A DNA stretch of 64,000 nt. Source: Oopsacas minuta. Lineage: Eukaryota > Porifera > Hexactinellida > Lyssacinosida > Leucopsacidae. The stretch's first letter is position 1. Each line of letters begins with the position of its first letter. Position numbers and translations under genes: made by a program. Location: positions 796,419 through 860,418 of the forward strand of contig JAKMXF010000099.1 in the NCBI GenBank assembly GCA_024704765.1. Reading direction: 5' to 3'. Positions 12,448 through 24,130 of this stretch are shown here, in pieces. The notes beneath the pieces are model-generated. The model saw only the letters and a program-made list of their open reading frames with translations, was not told where the DNA came from and searched no databases.

Positions 12448-12700
12448 TCGATCTTTATCATTCTCCAAACTTATTTGTAGTAATTACAGATTGGGTGGTC
12501 CCCTGACTCGAAATGGTAAATAATGAATAATTCGAGACGTATATAAGTATATATCATAATGTGTGTATATTTAAATACGAAACGATTAATCTACTAGAAG
12601 TTGTCGGCCTGTATTATTCTCCAAACATCTTCTTTATAGTAATTACACTTTGGATGGTCCCTTGACTCGAACCGATAGATAATGAATAATTCGAGGTGTG
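12448..12700 (+). repeat. approximately 93-bp direct repeat, two units 160 bp apart
   Basis: Units at about 12448-12540 and 12608-12700 share ATTCTCCAAAC, TAGTAATTACA, GGTGGTCCC/GGATGGTCCC, and GATAATGAATAATTCGAG. No gene lies in the surrounding 11960-13336. A lone pogo-type end (CAGTCAACTCCGCTTAATAA) is at about 12185. Confidence 0.55.
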
Positions 12701-13336
12701 TTTAACCATTAGTAGCTGAAAGTCGCCCTTCTTGCGCAGCTTCTGCTAACTCCTGCGAAACGCTTTTTCTAGGTGTCTTCGGCCCCTTTACAAATTTATC
12801 ATTGAATAGTAGAAGTAAGCGCGGGCGTTGGACCTATGCGGATTGCGAACATTTCGTGCTGTTGATCTTCTGGTATTACTTGCAATTTTATGTATCTTCT
12901 GTTGATACGTTTAGATATTAAGACCTCATATATGACATGTATACTCGTAGTGAGATCTAGTTATTATCTGGTAATCAGTAAATTATGCAAGGGATAACGT
13001 TAAGCGTGGTTAGTAGTAATAGTGACCGAAATAGTTTTCCGCTGAATGTTATGGTCAGTTATTCTACCAACCGAATGATTAAAAAAGATTCAATACAGTT
13101 AAACTGCTAATATTTAGGAAATAATGTAGCCTCAAACAACATTCGGAACAACTATTCGATTTCTGTTGAATACCAATATTCGGAAATATTCAGTTTGTCG
13201 ATCACTAGTTGGTAGATTTAAAAGTTAATGACCCGATCTTTCAAGAACACGTATCACAATATAAAGATGCTTTAGACACGGTATTAATGTCCACGTTAGC
13301 ACAATAACAATGAACCCATTCAGAGCAGTTGTCACA

Positions 13337-14570
13337 TTATATCCAATCGGATTGATTCTTTCTAAGTTTCCTCTTTGTCACAGGTTCTGGTTCTATCTTG
13401 TGGTATATACTACACAGGGTATCCGACTCGTCAGAGCTGCTGGCTGAGCTAGAAGACCAAGTGGGAACAGGAGAAACGCCACGCTCTCTCGCACTTGTCT
13501 TCACTCCAGTAACTCCTCTACCTGTTATACTGATCTGCCCCGAATCCGGACACATTTCCTCCTTGGGGAATTCTCAGCCCAAACTGCCTCCCTTTATACC
13601 TTCTTCCACCTTCTACTTTCAACAGGGCACCCTCTCTTTGTTGCATGAATAGTCTCGCTCTTCTTCTTCGTCTTTGATAATTCGACTTCTTCTGAGCTAA
13701 TCGAGGATAATCTGACCAGTATTCTCGTTTAAGAATTGCACTATAAATCTGCCAAGAGGGAGACAGGCCAAGGTCAGTCAGGATTCTGAATAGTGAAAGT
13801 CCAACGTCGTTAAAGGTTAGGACAGCTATAGCAATACTAACCCTAAATAGATTGTGGTGGTAAGTACTTGTATTTGGGACAGAGACTCCATATTGTTTTA
13901 TAGAAGGATTCGTTATCATTTTGAGTCAGTCTTAATGTCAGATGGTTACGGGATTCTTCTGTCGCATAAGTATTGAATACTTCTTCCACCATTCTATGTC
14001 AATTGGTTTGAAGATTGTCAGAGCAGTATGTGCTGAAGAACCTGATAGGTTTCTCCACCAACACCATGATTTCTCCAGTAGGACAGCCAGAATGGTCCCC
14101 TACCACATTATCAACCAGTATATGTAGAGCAGAACACAGCTTGATTGATGCTAAACCACGGTGTTGCTAGATGACAGTAGAGTAATTTGGTCTTCCAAGA
14201 GCTATCGAAGCTGACGGTTACTTTGGTAGCGTTAAACCAGGTGCTACTTCACTCTGATCTTTGGGGTAACTGTTTAGCGGCATCATATATGGCAGTCCCT
14301 TTCGGACGGTTTAGATATGGAGATGCCTTGCTCTGAACTGGTGGGGCATATCAAATATTGTAGATAGTTTGTGAAAATTACGTTACGAAATAGCAGTAAA
14401 GTGTACAGCCATAGTACTCTACTGGTATTTATGAATCCATGAATCCATATTTCTTCGTAAAGGGAAAGACTCTCAACAGATTCGCTCCAATAAATGTTAG
14501 AGAATACCTCTGCTAGGATGCCTAAATCAAGAATTCCCATGCCAGTTGGTCTGTGAATTTCTCTCTTCTC
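13337..14570 (-). pseudogene. Mutator-like transposase (PF20700-type), heavily decayed
   Basis: Minus-strand blocks appear in the order expected for the animal 'Mutator-like transposase domain' family: RPTGMGILDLGILAEVF with SLSLYEE (14540-14430), VTVSFDSSWKTK carrying a probable catalytic aspartate (about 14225-14190), HSGCPTGEIMVLVEK (about 14080), TQNDNESFYKTIWSLCPK (about 13925-13870), VSIAIAVLTFND with SLFRIL (about 13830-13780), and a basic tail with KKSNYQRRRRRARL (about 13690). The blocks lie in different frames with stops between them, and spacing is shorter than in full-length proteins, so internal deletions are likely. I am going by motif order; a profile search would settle the family. 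Confidence 0.6.
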
Positions 14571-14719
14571 ATGAACCTGAAGGTAGTAACACAGGTTTGG
14601 AATGCGAAATTTTGCAACGTAGCCTCCGCGTGTGAGTACCTTTAGGTATTGCGATTCTTTGCCCTATGAGGTTTCGGGCAAAGCGGTATTATCAGGTCTT
14701 GCACATCAGTAAAAGATGG

Positions 14720-14911
14720 TGTTTAAGTTGTATACATATTTCCATAGAAGCGACGCTTTCAAGGGTGTCTCATGCATTTATCAACTCGAAGACACTCTTG
14801 TTCTTGAGATGTTGTAGGAGACAATCCAAGTGAGGTGAATGCTTGGGAAATCCCTGGATAAGTGTTGACTACGAGCTGTCTGAGATGTAGATACAGATTG
14901 AGGAGGACATA
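14720..14911 (+). repeat. direct repeat, copy 1 (partner at 16438)
   Basis: About 190 bp, close to 90 percent identical by eye to 16438-16622. Shared stretches include CATGCATTTATCAACTCGAA and TGTTGTAGGAGACAATCCAA. In both copies the repeat is followed downstream by an AAACCGAACCGTCA block (about 15427 and 16637), so the unit is larger. Copy 1 has been expanded by the MITE at 14965-15269. No coding potential. Confidence 0.65.
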
Positions 14912-14964
14912 AAGGCAAGGTAGGTTCCAGGGGAGGTACAGGAGGTGATGAAATATAGGAGATA

Positions 14965-15269
14965 CAGTCGAACCTCCGAGATTCGAACCTTCAAGATAGG
15001 GGCAACTCCTTCAACCGGGCACCTGTATTTTATATCAGTCTAAAAGAATTTCACCATTTCATATAATTCCCCTCATACTAACTTTGACTTCAGTTACTAT
15101 ATTTTATATTGGATTACTTTTGTATACAGTATATAAATAAATAACAGAATTCGAATACCTAAGGGAACTCATATGTACATTATGGGTTGTAACTACCATA
15201 GAGTTAATGTTATTTCCGAGATCCGGGCACCCTCTGGTCCCACACTGCCAGGATCTCGGAGGTTTACTG
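14965..15269. mobile_element. pogo/Tigger-like MITE
   Basis: 305 bp, flanked by TA at 14963-14964 and 15270-15271. The ends are CAGTCGAACCTCCGAGATTC and, read inward from the right, CAGTAAACCTCCGAGATCC. No coding capacity. It is related in its terminal motif to the MITEs at 596, 20127 and 55453. Confidence 0.75.
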
Positions 15270-15908
15270 TATCCTGAAACTGAAAATTGTGATGAGTCTG
15301 AGAATTCACTCTGCATTTTGAGGACATGGCTTCATAACTCGAACTTGATTCATTTGACGTCATCTGAGACAGTGCAAATTATATAAATTGATATGTCATA
15401 AGGTCCCTCAATAGTATACGAGCCCCAAACCGAACCGTCATGACCCCCCTAGCGCATCATAGCTACACGCTTCTGAATGTTCGGATTGGCGCAGAGCCGG
15501 CAAGACTAGACACAAAGAATGAGGTGAAGTTGGCTCCGAAACAAATCGAGCACATAATAGTGAACATCTTATCAAAAAGTACGATGAGCAACCACCGACC
15601 TCCAAGCATATAGAGTAGCTATAGGTATTCGCTACTTCGGTGTTGGTGCTGGTGTTTGGTAATTAGCAACCCTGCAGAGCGTTCGTTAATGCGCTAACAG
15701 CTCACCGTATAAGAATAAAATTAGTAATCACGATATATACTTCCGAAAACACGAGAAATACTACTAGTGGGTGTATAAGAATGAGTCAATTTGGCAAATA
15801 CGCCTATATTAGAAATTGCAATTACATGTAAATGTACATTATGTAATTATCGTGTTTATCAAGGAGGTAATATAACTCAATAAACCTCCAACAAATATAT
15901 CTAACATG

Positions 15909-16410
15909 CTGAAGCCGATTTTCACACTTTGATTAATCACATGTAAATATGTTGATATATTTATGAATCTAAAAGTAAACAAATTGGCCAAATTTTCGAA
16001 TATAAATACAGGCTTGCTCTAAACGGCTACCCAGGATTCTCTAGTCTCTCATAGGCAAAATTGTTGTTTTATGAATATAAAGTAAACAAATAGCTGAAAT
16101 CTCCAAATATACGTAGATACTAGCTCTCAACAGACATATACGGTAATCAGGTACGCTAAATCCGAATTTTGAAATTATAAGTCTTTCATATGCAAATTTA
16201 TTGTTGTTTTTATGAATATAAAGTTACTAATAGTTGAAATCCTAAAATATACGCAGAGACCTGCTGTTATCGGCTACCAAAGGATAACAAAGTAAGCTGA
16301 AACTGATTATTGGCATTTTCAAATTTCTCTTATGTAAAGTTATTTGTTGTTTATATGACTATTACAGTGAACAAATAGTAGAAATCTTAACAATTACGCA
16401 GAGACCTGCT
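15909..16410 (+). repeat. degenerate tandem array, unit about 115-140 bp
   Basis: Four diverged units are recognisable by recurring words: GCTGAA/GCTAAATCCGA, CTTATGTAAAG-type, TTATTGTTGTTTT, ATGAATATAAAGTAAACAAAT, TAGCTGAAATC, and ATACGCAGAGACCTGCT. The same unit occurs in single or partial form at about 20455-20620, 20940-21010 and (reversed) 22490-22600. It is therefore a dispersed satellite-like family. Confidence 0.6.
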
Positions 16411-16437
16411 CAGGTATTCCACATCGTAAGAGAAGGT

Positions 16438-16622
16438 ATAAAAGTTGTATACAGTATAGCCATAGAACAACGCTTTCGAGGGCGTCCCATGCATTTATCA
16501 ACTCGAAGACAATCTTGTTCTTGAAATGTTGTAGGAGACAATCCAAGTGGGTGAATGCTTGGGAGATCCCTGGATAAGTTGGACTAACTGGTGTCTGAGA
16601 TGTAGATTCAGATTGAGGGAAA
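16438..16622 (+). repeat. direct repeat, copy 2 (partner at 14720)
   Basis: The shorter, MITE-free partner of 14720-14911. The following 700 bp (to about 17400) shows no gene. It includes a GC-richer stretch at 16690-16800 that I could not assign. Confidence 0.6.
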
Positions 16623-17838
16623 CCTACCGGTCCTAAACCGAACCGTCACTCCCCCTCCTTGCGGCTCATACCTACACGCAGTAGTGTCGAGAATGTGGCC
16701 AGGGGTGCAAAAATTTAGTGAGCACGGGCCTAGGGTCGGATCTCACTAGATTTTCCCTCTCTCCCACCTAATACAGGTCCGGCGTTTCTAGAATCAATTC
16801 AAACCTTCATGCGAGTTTTCAAAAATTATACCTATTTATGTTATATCCCAGTATAGAGCTCGCATTTCCTCTTTACATTGGAAAGAACCATGTATACCCT
16901 ACAAATATTTCTCGCTCGTTGCGCTCCGAGTTCAGATAGTCAATGTACACTTGAATAATTTGGAAAGGAGAAACATGTGATTATATAGACTGTAACGGAA
17001 ATCCCTCTACACTTAAATAAGAACTGTTGATTTACACCACATAATGTACATACTTTAGGAGTTTAGATTATTGCGCTCATAATCAGTTAGTGTCTCAACT
17101 AAAATTCATGTACAAATCTACTAAATCCCTGTACGTCTGTACAGAGCAACAGATATATGCAGAATCTTGTACGATTAGCCATTAGCAGTAAGTATATGCC
17201 AGGAATGCCAACTGTAGCAATTGTTTTTGATTTCCAAAGCAATTCATTTAGCGAGATAGCATTGACTTAAAAACTTGATTGACACAATGTACCAGTAACT
17301 TCCAAATGTAAGACAATATTTGTGTGAAATATACCGTGGACCCGGATACAAATTTTACACAGGTCTGACAGTTCTGTATAACGACAGATGAGAATAGAAT
17401 AATTGAAAACAATAGTTGATATGGATGGAATGTGAACACATTCCTGTGTTGCTAAGGAAAGGTCTGTTTATTTATAGAAGCTATAACTCAGAACCTATGA
17501 ATGCTATGGCCCTCAACTTTATGCCAATAGTTCCGCAATAGTCAACTTCCTATTTACTAATAATATATTTCATTAGATTTCAGTTGATATTTGAGATATT
17601 TCGACATTTGCACATATTATATGACTACCATCTATATAACAACTGTCAATTTATCTTAGAGGGTATGAACAAAAGCAGATAAACTATGTTATTTGTGAAT
17701 AGGATGTTGACTATTACAGAACTACTGGTATACATTTTAGGACCAAATCACTCATAGTTTTTGAGCTATAACTAAAACAAATGAAAAAGGTTCTCTTGGC
17801 AACACAGGACTCTGTTCACATTCGATTCATATCAACTA

Positions 17839-19178
17839 CAGGGTGTAACAAAAGTCTTGGCCGGTTCTCAATCGTAGATGGATTTAATATATACTAGTAA
17901 TTATAGCATACAACGGAAATGCTAGTTGACTGATAGTTACTATATAGTAACTACATTTATACTATAGGCATATTGAATATCTACAACACTGCTCTCGAAT
18001 TTCTTTTAGCATATTTACCTTACCAGTTTGTTTCGGGAAAATGAATGTCGGTGATCACGGAGTCGAGCGCCGTTCTAAAGCAATTGGGAAGCTTGAAGGA
18101 GGCATTAGTCAAAAATAGGTAGCTACACGTCGAAATGTGGGAATAAGATCAGTACGGAGATGGTGGAGTCAACACAAATGTGGTGAGACTATGGAGACTA
18201 AGCCTCGATGTGGACGGCCTCAAATTTTGAAACGGGTATCACGAATTGTGATTAAGAAATCCTTGGAGAAAAGGAGGTAATCAACCCGAAAATTTTTGAG
18301 GAGACTATCCATCAGGAAACCCCATATCTCACATGACAATTCAGCGGCACTTAGCACAAAGGCTTGATGCCAGATCCTATAAACGTCCCAAATGGCCAAA
18401 AATTACACAAAAAATCAAGGAAAATCGATTGAAATTCACTCGGGATCATGATAATTGGTCTTTTGAAGATTAGAATAATATGTTCTGGTCTGATGAATCA
18501 GCCTTTGAGTTATTTCATTCGCCAAACAGACAGAATGATCGAGTATGGGCAATTGGTTGACAAAATATTGAGTCTATTTTTCAGGTCAAATTCCCAGCGA
18601 AATCATGGTCTGGGGAATGATGTCACACAGAGCGCTGTCAGAACTGCACATTGTACCCCAATAACCAACCGTCAATGGAACCTACTATAGGAACTAAATA
18701 TTGAAGAAAACCTGTCTGGATGCGATCGCTCGTAAAGCTAAAAGGGGTCAGTTATTGAGAGGTCCATGTTGGAAACATGTGAGAATTTCTGTTCATGCAG
18801 GATGGTGCCCCCGCACACACAACCAATGTCACGCAGCATTGGTGTTCAGAGAAGTTCCCTCGGTTTTGGAAGAAAGGGGAGTAGCCAGCTATTTCTCCCA
18901 ACTTGAATCCGATTGAAAATCTTTGGGGTATTACATATGAACGGTTGGATGAAATGGGCCAGGTCACCACGATTCAGGCCCTAATTGCAAACCTAAAAAC
19001 GGCATGGAAGACGATTTCACCGAACTTACTTCGAAACCTGGTGAATGGGATGCCTAATCGAATGAAATTAGTTTTAGAGAGATGGTGATTATATTGGTAA
19101 ATAATTAGATATTGTGACCTTGAAATATTTTATGTGAGCCACCATAATACAACCGGCCAAGACTTTTGTTACACCCTG
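17839..19178 (+). mobile_element. Tc1-like element (copy B)
   Basis: Terminal inverted repeats CAGGGTGTAACAAAAGTCTT, continuing to 28 bp (GGCCGGTT), with TA at 17837-17838 and 19179-19180. The length of 1340 bp is standard. It sits in the right arm of the foldback of repeat A. The reverse-orientation paralogue at about 40495 has the empty site with a single TA. Confidence 0.88.
18039..19088 (+). pseudogene. Tc1 B transposase, decayed
   Basis: Order: a helix-turn-helix with SVRRWWSQHKCGET and a GRPQILKR linker (about 18150-18240); a second helix-turn-helix with KPHISHDNS-type residues in one frame and GKPISHMTIQRHLAQRLDA in another; FWSDESAFELFHSPN (about 18483); KIMVWGMMSHRALSELHIVP; MQDGAPAHTTNVTQHWC (about 18798); and SPNLNPIENLW (about 18895) followed by an intact C-terminus. 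All three residues of the DD34E triad can be found, but stops and frameshifts separate them. Confidence 0.82.
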
Positions 19179-20126
19179 TATTGTTTTAAAATATAATATT
19201 CGCCTCGGTCATTATATACAACTGTCAAGCACTAAAACACCGTGAACAAGGTTAAACATTGTTTGAGAAGCAACATTATTCGTTTTAAAAATAGCTCTTG
19301 CGAAATCACATGATGAGAAATCATATTTCACAATCGAAATACATACTTCGCTATCACATCCCTATATGTCCTAAAATACATACCTCTGCTCTAGAACATA
19401 TATTTCTGGAGATATGTGATAAAAGCATTTCCTGTTGGCCTTTCGTTTTCAAGCCTTCTTGGTGTCATATACAGTATTATATTTAAGTAGACCTTAGGCC
19501 ATGCTGCGCCATTTAGTATGTTACTTAAGCTAAGAGTCCCCGAAAATTTGGCTGCATAACAAGGAATAGAGGCATTCATGAAGAAAAAATTATTTACACC
19601 CATAACCTTAGGAAATGGAATTATTCATTATTGGACTATGGATAAAATATAGAAAATGGAACTGAACAAAAATCTTAGAAGCTAAGTTTAAGAATTAACT
19701 ATTGGGAATATATTTCGACTCTCATGAAAGGCTATGCAATATGTAGACTGGTATTCAATTATTAAATTACAGATAATTCCTTATGCAAAAGAAGAAGCTA
19801 CTTATCAAGGGCTACTAAAGAAGGAAACGAAGTAGGAGTCTTTAATTTAACAAAATTCTTGATATTTTGGCCGTTTTGGAGGTCGTGTCTTATCACCCCT
19901 CTCTTAGAGTGAAATTTGTAATGTAAAGTAAAACGAGTAGTATATACTATTTGTTCATTCATTAGTATAGAGTTACACCAAAGGATTCTTCATGCATGCT
20001 AATACTGTTGCCAGAAAAAGTCTTCAAAATTATTTCTATTAATGTTATAGGCATTTGAATTTGAATATATAAAGATTATGATTTGTTCTTTGATGTCAAT
20101 TGAAAGCTACCTGTGTTATTCATATA

Positions 20127-20308
20127 CAGTAGAACCTCGTTAATACGTACGCCAAGGGACCGTCGAGATTTGTACTCCTTATATGAAGTAGGTGTTAACC
20201 GGAGCATAAACAATTGAAAACTCATTTTACAGACTAAAATTGTGTAAATACAGTTCTTCTTAACCGGAAATTCGTATTAAATGTGTTCGTATTAACGCGG
20301 TTTCACTG
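20127..20308. mobile_element. short pogo/Tigger-like MITE inside repeat A
   Basis: 182 bp. The ends are CAGTAGAACCTCGTTAATAC and, inward from the right, CAGTGAAACCGCGTTAATAC. TA precedes it (20125-20126). Copy B of the host repeat (about 39250-39285) lacks it, which confirms it as an insertion. Confidence 0.75.
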
Positions 20309-21263
20309 TGTTCGAGATTCGTAGAAATTAGACATCAAAGCATAAATATGTGATTACTAATAGTCAATTGTTATGCATTATTATAACTTTCTTAAGCACT
20401 ACTAGTAGATTGTTATTACGTCACATTTATTAGAATCCTTAAAATAGTCGTAGATATTTGTTTTAAAACGGCTGTCCATGTGTAATCAATCCCGCGAATC
20501 CGAATTTCGCATTTTCTATTTTCTCAAATGTATATTTATTGTTGATTTTATGAATATAAGGTAAACACAGATTTCGAATCTTAATTTAATAATAGATTTG
20601 CTCTCAACGGATATATGAGGGTGACAAATTTTGATGAATCAATGGCCTAAGGAACAAAATATAATTCGTCCGCAAAGGGGGGTGATTTGAGATTATTTAA
20701 AAATAATATATCGGGGATAGAGTATTATATGACACAGGTGCTACCAGTCCAGATTGTACTTTTATCCTGACAACTTTTTGATATTATTTATCGTCATTCT
20801 TATGAATGTATAGTACACAGATAGTTGAATTATCAAAAGTTTAGGGGAGTTCCCATTCCAGGATGTTTTTGTATTATTACATAGTTTGAGTCCAATTCTA
20901 ATTGAAAATGTGTCCCGATTAAACGAAGTGAACTGTATAGGGTAATTAAGTATGTTGAATCCGAATATCGCATATTTGAGTATCTTATGTTTAAGTTTAT
21001 TGTTGTACTTTGGACATTCAAAAAGGTCCATCTTTGTTGAATATCTGGATAATACAACCACTTACTAATCAAAATTCTACAAAAAACGTTGGAAATACTC
21101 CCCCTCTACATCTATGCATAGTTGTAGCTTTTCAACCCACTTTGAAAATGATTTTGTGTACTCGTCTCTGTCTACTGAATTGAGGTAGTGTTAAAGTCAG
21201 TTTCCTAGCTCTTGTCGGGTATGAAATAGCAACCTCCGAGATATTTTTCAGCTCAAGAAATAG

Positions 21264-21512
21264 CTAGAAATCACCAGGTGATAAATTTGGGGAATACGGA
21301 TGATGTTTCATCGTTTCAAACCCGATATCCTCAATGACTTCCCTAACATATTTTGAAACATGAAGTCTGGCATTATCGTGGAGAAGTTTGATTCCTCGAG
21401 TTCTTGAACGTTGACGTCGTGTTTTATAGAGTTTCTCGACTTCTCTTAGGCATATATCTGCGTAAAATTCTCCATTGATTCGTTCCCATTTAGGCACTGG
21501 TATTTGAGCCAC
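21264..21512 (-). pseudogene. mariner catalytic-domain fragment (left arm)
   Basis: Encodes AQIPVPKWERINGEFYADIC, EVEKLYKTRRQRSRTRGIK, LLHDNARLH and HPYSPNLSPGDF, the middle part of a mariner DD34D core. The second and third aspartates are 34 residues apart as expected. A stop follows the PGDF motif and no N-terminal domain is present. The translation is identical to that of the right arm (21964-22212). Confidence 0.8.
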
Positions 21513-21963
21513 TGGCCCATACGCATCAAAAAATATCTCTAGAGAACCTTATCGTCTCGGAAGTCCGGACGTACCTTTTCGGGGGGATGATAACGGGGCG
21601 CATGCAATAGGTCAAATTTTGATGTTGTCGATATAGAGAATTCATTTTGGCTATGCAGTCGATATATTGAATTGTATTTTTGCTATGTTGTCAATAGATC
21701 GAATTGTATTTCAGCTATGTTGCCGATAGTTCGAATTTACTGATTGATAACAAATGAATAATCTTGAAAATCATAATACTGAATGAAGAGGATGAAATAG
21801 AATGAAAAACATAATAATGAATGACATAGCTAAAATATTTCGATCTATCACAACATCAAAATTTCCTATTGCATGCCGCCCGTTATTATCCCCTCGAAAA
21901 GGCACGTCCGGACTTCCGAGACGATAAGGTTCTCTAGAGATATTTTTTGATGCGTATGGACCA

Positions 21964-22212
21964 GTGGCTCAAATACCAGTGCCTAAATGGGAACGAATCA
22001 ATGGAGAATTTTACGCAGATATATGCCTAAGAGAAGTCGAGAAACTCTATAAAACACGACGTCAACGTTCAAGAACTCGAGGAATCAAACTTCTCCACGA
22101 TAATGCCAGACTTCATGTTTCAAAATATGTTAGGGAAGTCATTGAGGATATCGGGTTTGAAACGATGAAACATCATCCGTATTCCCCAAATTTATCACCT
22201 GGTGATTTCTAG
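21964..22212 (+). pseudogene. mariner catalytic-domain fragment (right arm)
   Basis: Mirror copy of 21264-21512 with the same 82-residue translation and the same stop after PGDF. Upstream, the frame of the first catalytic aspartate is missing in both arms. Identical truncations on both sides mean the duplication happened after the decay. Confidence 0.8.
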
Positions 22213-22632
22213 CTATTTCTTGAGCTGAAAAATATCTCGGAGGTTGCTATTTCATACCCGACAAGAGCTAGGAAACTGACTTTAACACTACCTCAATTCA
22301 GTAGACAGAGACGAGTACACAAAATCATTCTCAAAGTGGGTTGAAAAGCTACAACTATGCATAGATGTAGAGGGGGAGTATTTCCAACGTTTTTTGTAGA
22401 ATTTTGATTAGTAAGTGGTTGTATTATCCAGATATTCAACAAAGATGGACCTTTTTGAATGTCCAAAGTACGACAATAAACTTAAACATAAGATACTCAA
22501 ATATGCGAAATTCGGATTCGTGGGCTTGATTACGCATGGTAGCCGTTTACAACAAATATCTACGACTATTGTATTTTTCAACTATTCACTGACTACATCT
22601 ATAATGATGAAATACGTTGATTTATATGAGTA

Positions 22633-23817
22633 CAGGGCCGCATTAAGGGTCTTCTGGGCCTTGGTGAGGACCAAAATTTTGGGCCCCCATGTGTCTTACA
22701 TCGAACCGACCCCACAGTTTTCAGAATCAAATTAGCCCACAATATATTCGTCCTATATAAACGCACACAACAGAAACAACTTTTTACATAGGCTTTATAC
22801 GGCACTTATCTTGCGAGTTCATCTATCGCAATTCTGAAATCAAGCTTGCTCAACATCTCGTGCTCTATGATCATAAGGGTATGGCCAAACATTGTTGGCC
22901 CATGGTCGATAGTAATTGCTTCTTGGTTCGAGCCAGGTTTGCAAAGGAGCGCTCACCTTCACAGTTTGTAATCGTCATACAGAGGTAGATGCGAAACATT
23001 ATGTAGGTTCTGAAATGTCTGATCTAAGCATAGTTCTGTGAGTAAAGGAATAAACGCAGCTCGTAGCCAATTTTAACTTCTGGTTCTTTAGAAGCCAAGA
23101 CCCACTAACCCTGTTCTGATTTAACAAAACTAACGAACTGAATTAGCTCAACAGAGAGATTATCCTCCCAAACTTCTGGGTATTAGCGAACCAGCAGCTC
23201 AGCTGCAACTGTGATATCACCACTTGAAGACTTGTGGAGATTGCTGAGGAAAGCTGTACTTGGCGCAGATGGCTTCGTAGGCATTCAGCCGATGCTGCAG
23301 TGCGCTTAGTGTGCTGTCCATGATAGAAAAGAATCTCTACCCAAAACCGTTCCCTGGGTCCAGGACTGCTTCCTCTCCTGTTCCAAACTCCCATTGAACA
23401 TTCCTCTTTCACACACGCTTCTTTTCTGCCGTATATTCTTCATGTCCAACTCGCTCTACGCCACAGGCCTCAAAACGGTGGAACTGGTTCCTCTGTCATA
23501 TCTGTATCATAAACTCACTAATATCACTTTGTTCTGGTGACTGAGATTGATTATTGTGAAACTATTGATAACAAATTTTAATCTAATGAAGTACCCATTA
23601 CCTTCCGAAAATCCTCATATTACACCATTTGGGGTAATCACCCTAGCTGGTATTGTATAATCAAGTATGTGCAATCTCTTATCATACTGCAGCGGGCATC
23701 TTCCGTTTGGCTCTTTTGCGAATCTACAAGAGAGAAATTTCTCCAGGCCGGCTATGACTATGCCTGAGCGGGCCCGGGTGATGCAGCATCCATAGCTTCC
23801 CCCTTAATACGGCCTTG
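22633..23817 (-). mobile_element. hAT-type element relic
   Basis: The ends form an 18-bp imperfect inverted repeat: CAGGGCCGCATTAAGGG on the left and, inward from the right, CAAGGCCGTATTAAGGG. An 8-bp target duplication could not be recognised, so the flanks have drifted or one boundary is off. It encloses hAT coding remains on the minus strand. Confidence 0.6.
22806..23470 (-). pseudogene. hAT transposase C-terminus (zf-MYM/DUF4371 type)
   Basis: The most C-terminal block (about 22806-23003) is open and reads MTITNCEGERSFANLARTKK, then QQCLAIPLMIIEHEML and LDFRIAIDELAR, followed by a stop. This is the typical hAT dimerisation region of the DUF4371 group. Upstream (23143-23412) lies a frame-shifted block with SALQHRLNAYEAIC-type helices. 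No intact start or catalytic core is present. Confidence 0.7.
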
Positions 23818-23823
23818 ACGGGA

Positions 23824-24130
23824 TTTTGACAAATTATTATCATCTATGGTAACCACTGTAACTCAAAAACTTGCCAACTTTATCATGACCAATTTTTAAA
23901 AGTTTTACAAAACATCTTTACATCTTTTCGTACTCTAATTTTGAATTTTAAAAGATGCGAGATTTAACGTTCTACAGCTCATCAAAGATTAGCGATAATG
24001 CGTACTAAGCAAAGAAATTGGGACAAATTAAAAAATTGCTTTTTTGATTTGGAGACTTGATATTCTACATATCTATAATACATTTAGTTTGGGCATAAAT
24101 GTACTGTTTTGTGCGCTATGAAACCATTCT
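23824..24130 (+). repeat. dispersed repeat R1, copy 2
   Basis: Same family and orientation as 3657-3955, beginning right after the hAT relic. A weaker third copy is at about 25430-25600. Confidence 0.6.

Larger units (their letters stand above)
17412..20445. repeat. large non-coding interspersed repeat, copy A (two insertions)
   Basis: The left part (17412-17836) folds back on itself (arms of about 200 bp). After the inserted Tc1 (17839-19178), homology continues to about 20445. The whole unit minus insertions (about 1.5 kb) matches 39118-40790 in reverse orientation. Shared landmarks include CATAACCTTAGGAAATG, ACCAAAGGATTCTT, GAAAGCTACCTGTG and ATTAGAATCCTTAA. No open frame of interest; probably a non-autonomous DNA element. 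Confidence 0.7.
20950..22525. repeat. large inverted duplication of a mariner fragment
   Basis: The left arm (about 20958-21625) and right arm (about 21853-22523) are near-identical reverse complements of about 665 bp around a 230-bp spacer. The arms differ at only a few positions by eye. The outer ends lie inside the satellite-like unit described at 15909. The spacer holds three to four degenerate copies of an approximately 33-bp unit with the core TCGAATTGTATTT and GCTATGTTG. Confidence 0.85.

Noticed and set aside
13398-13652. Plus-strand frame of 84 residues
   Set aside because: Antisense shadow of the Mutator-like relic; no known motif.
15909-16410. CRISPR-like array
   Set aside because: Units are long, degenerate and head to tail, with no spacers; the context is eukaryotic.
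22415-22735. 106-residue plus-strand frame after the inverted mariner
   Set aside because: It runs from repeat sequence into the hAT left end; the matching left-arm frame differs after the repeat boundary.
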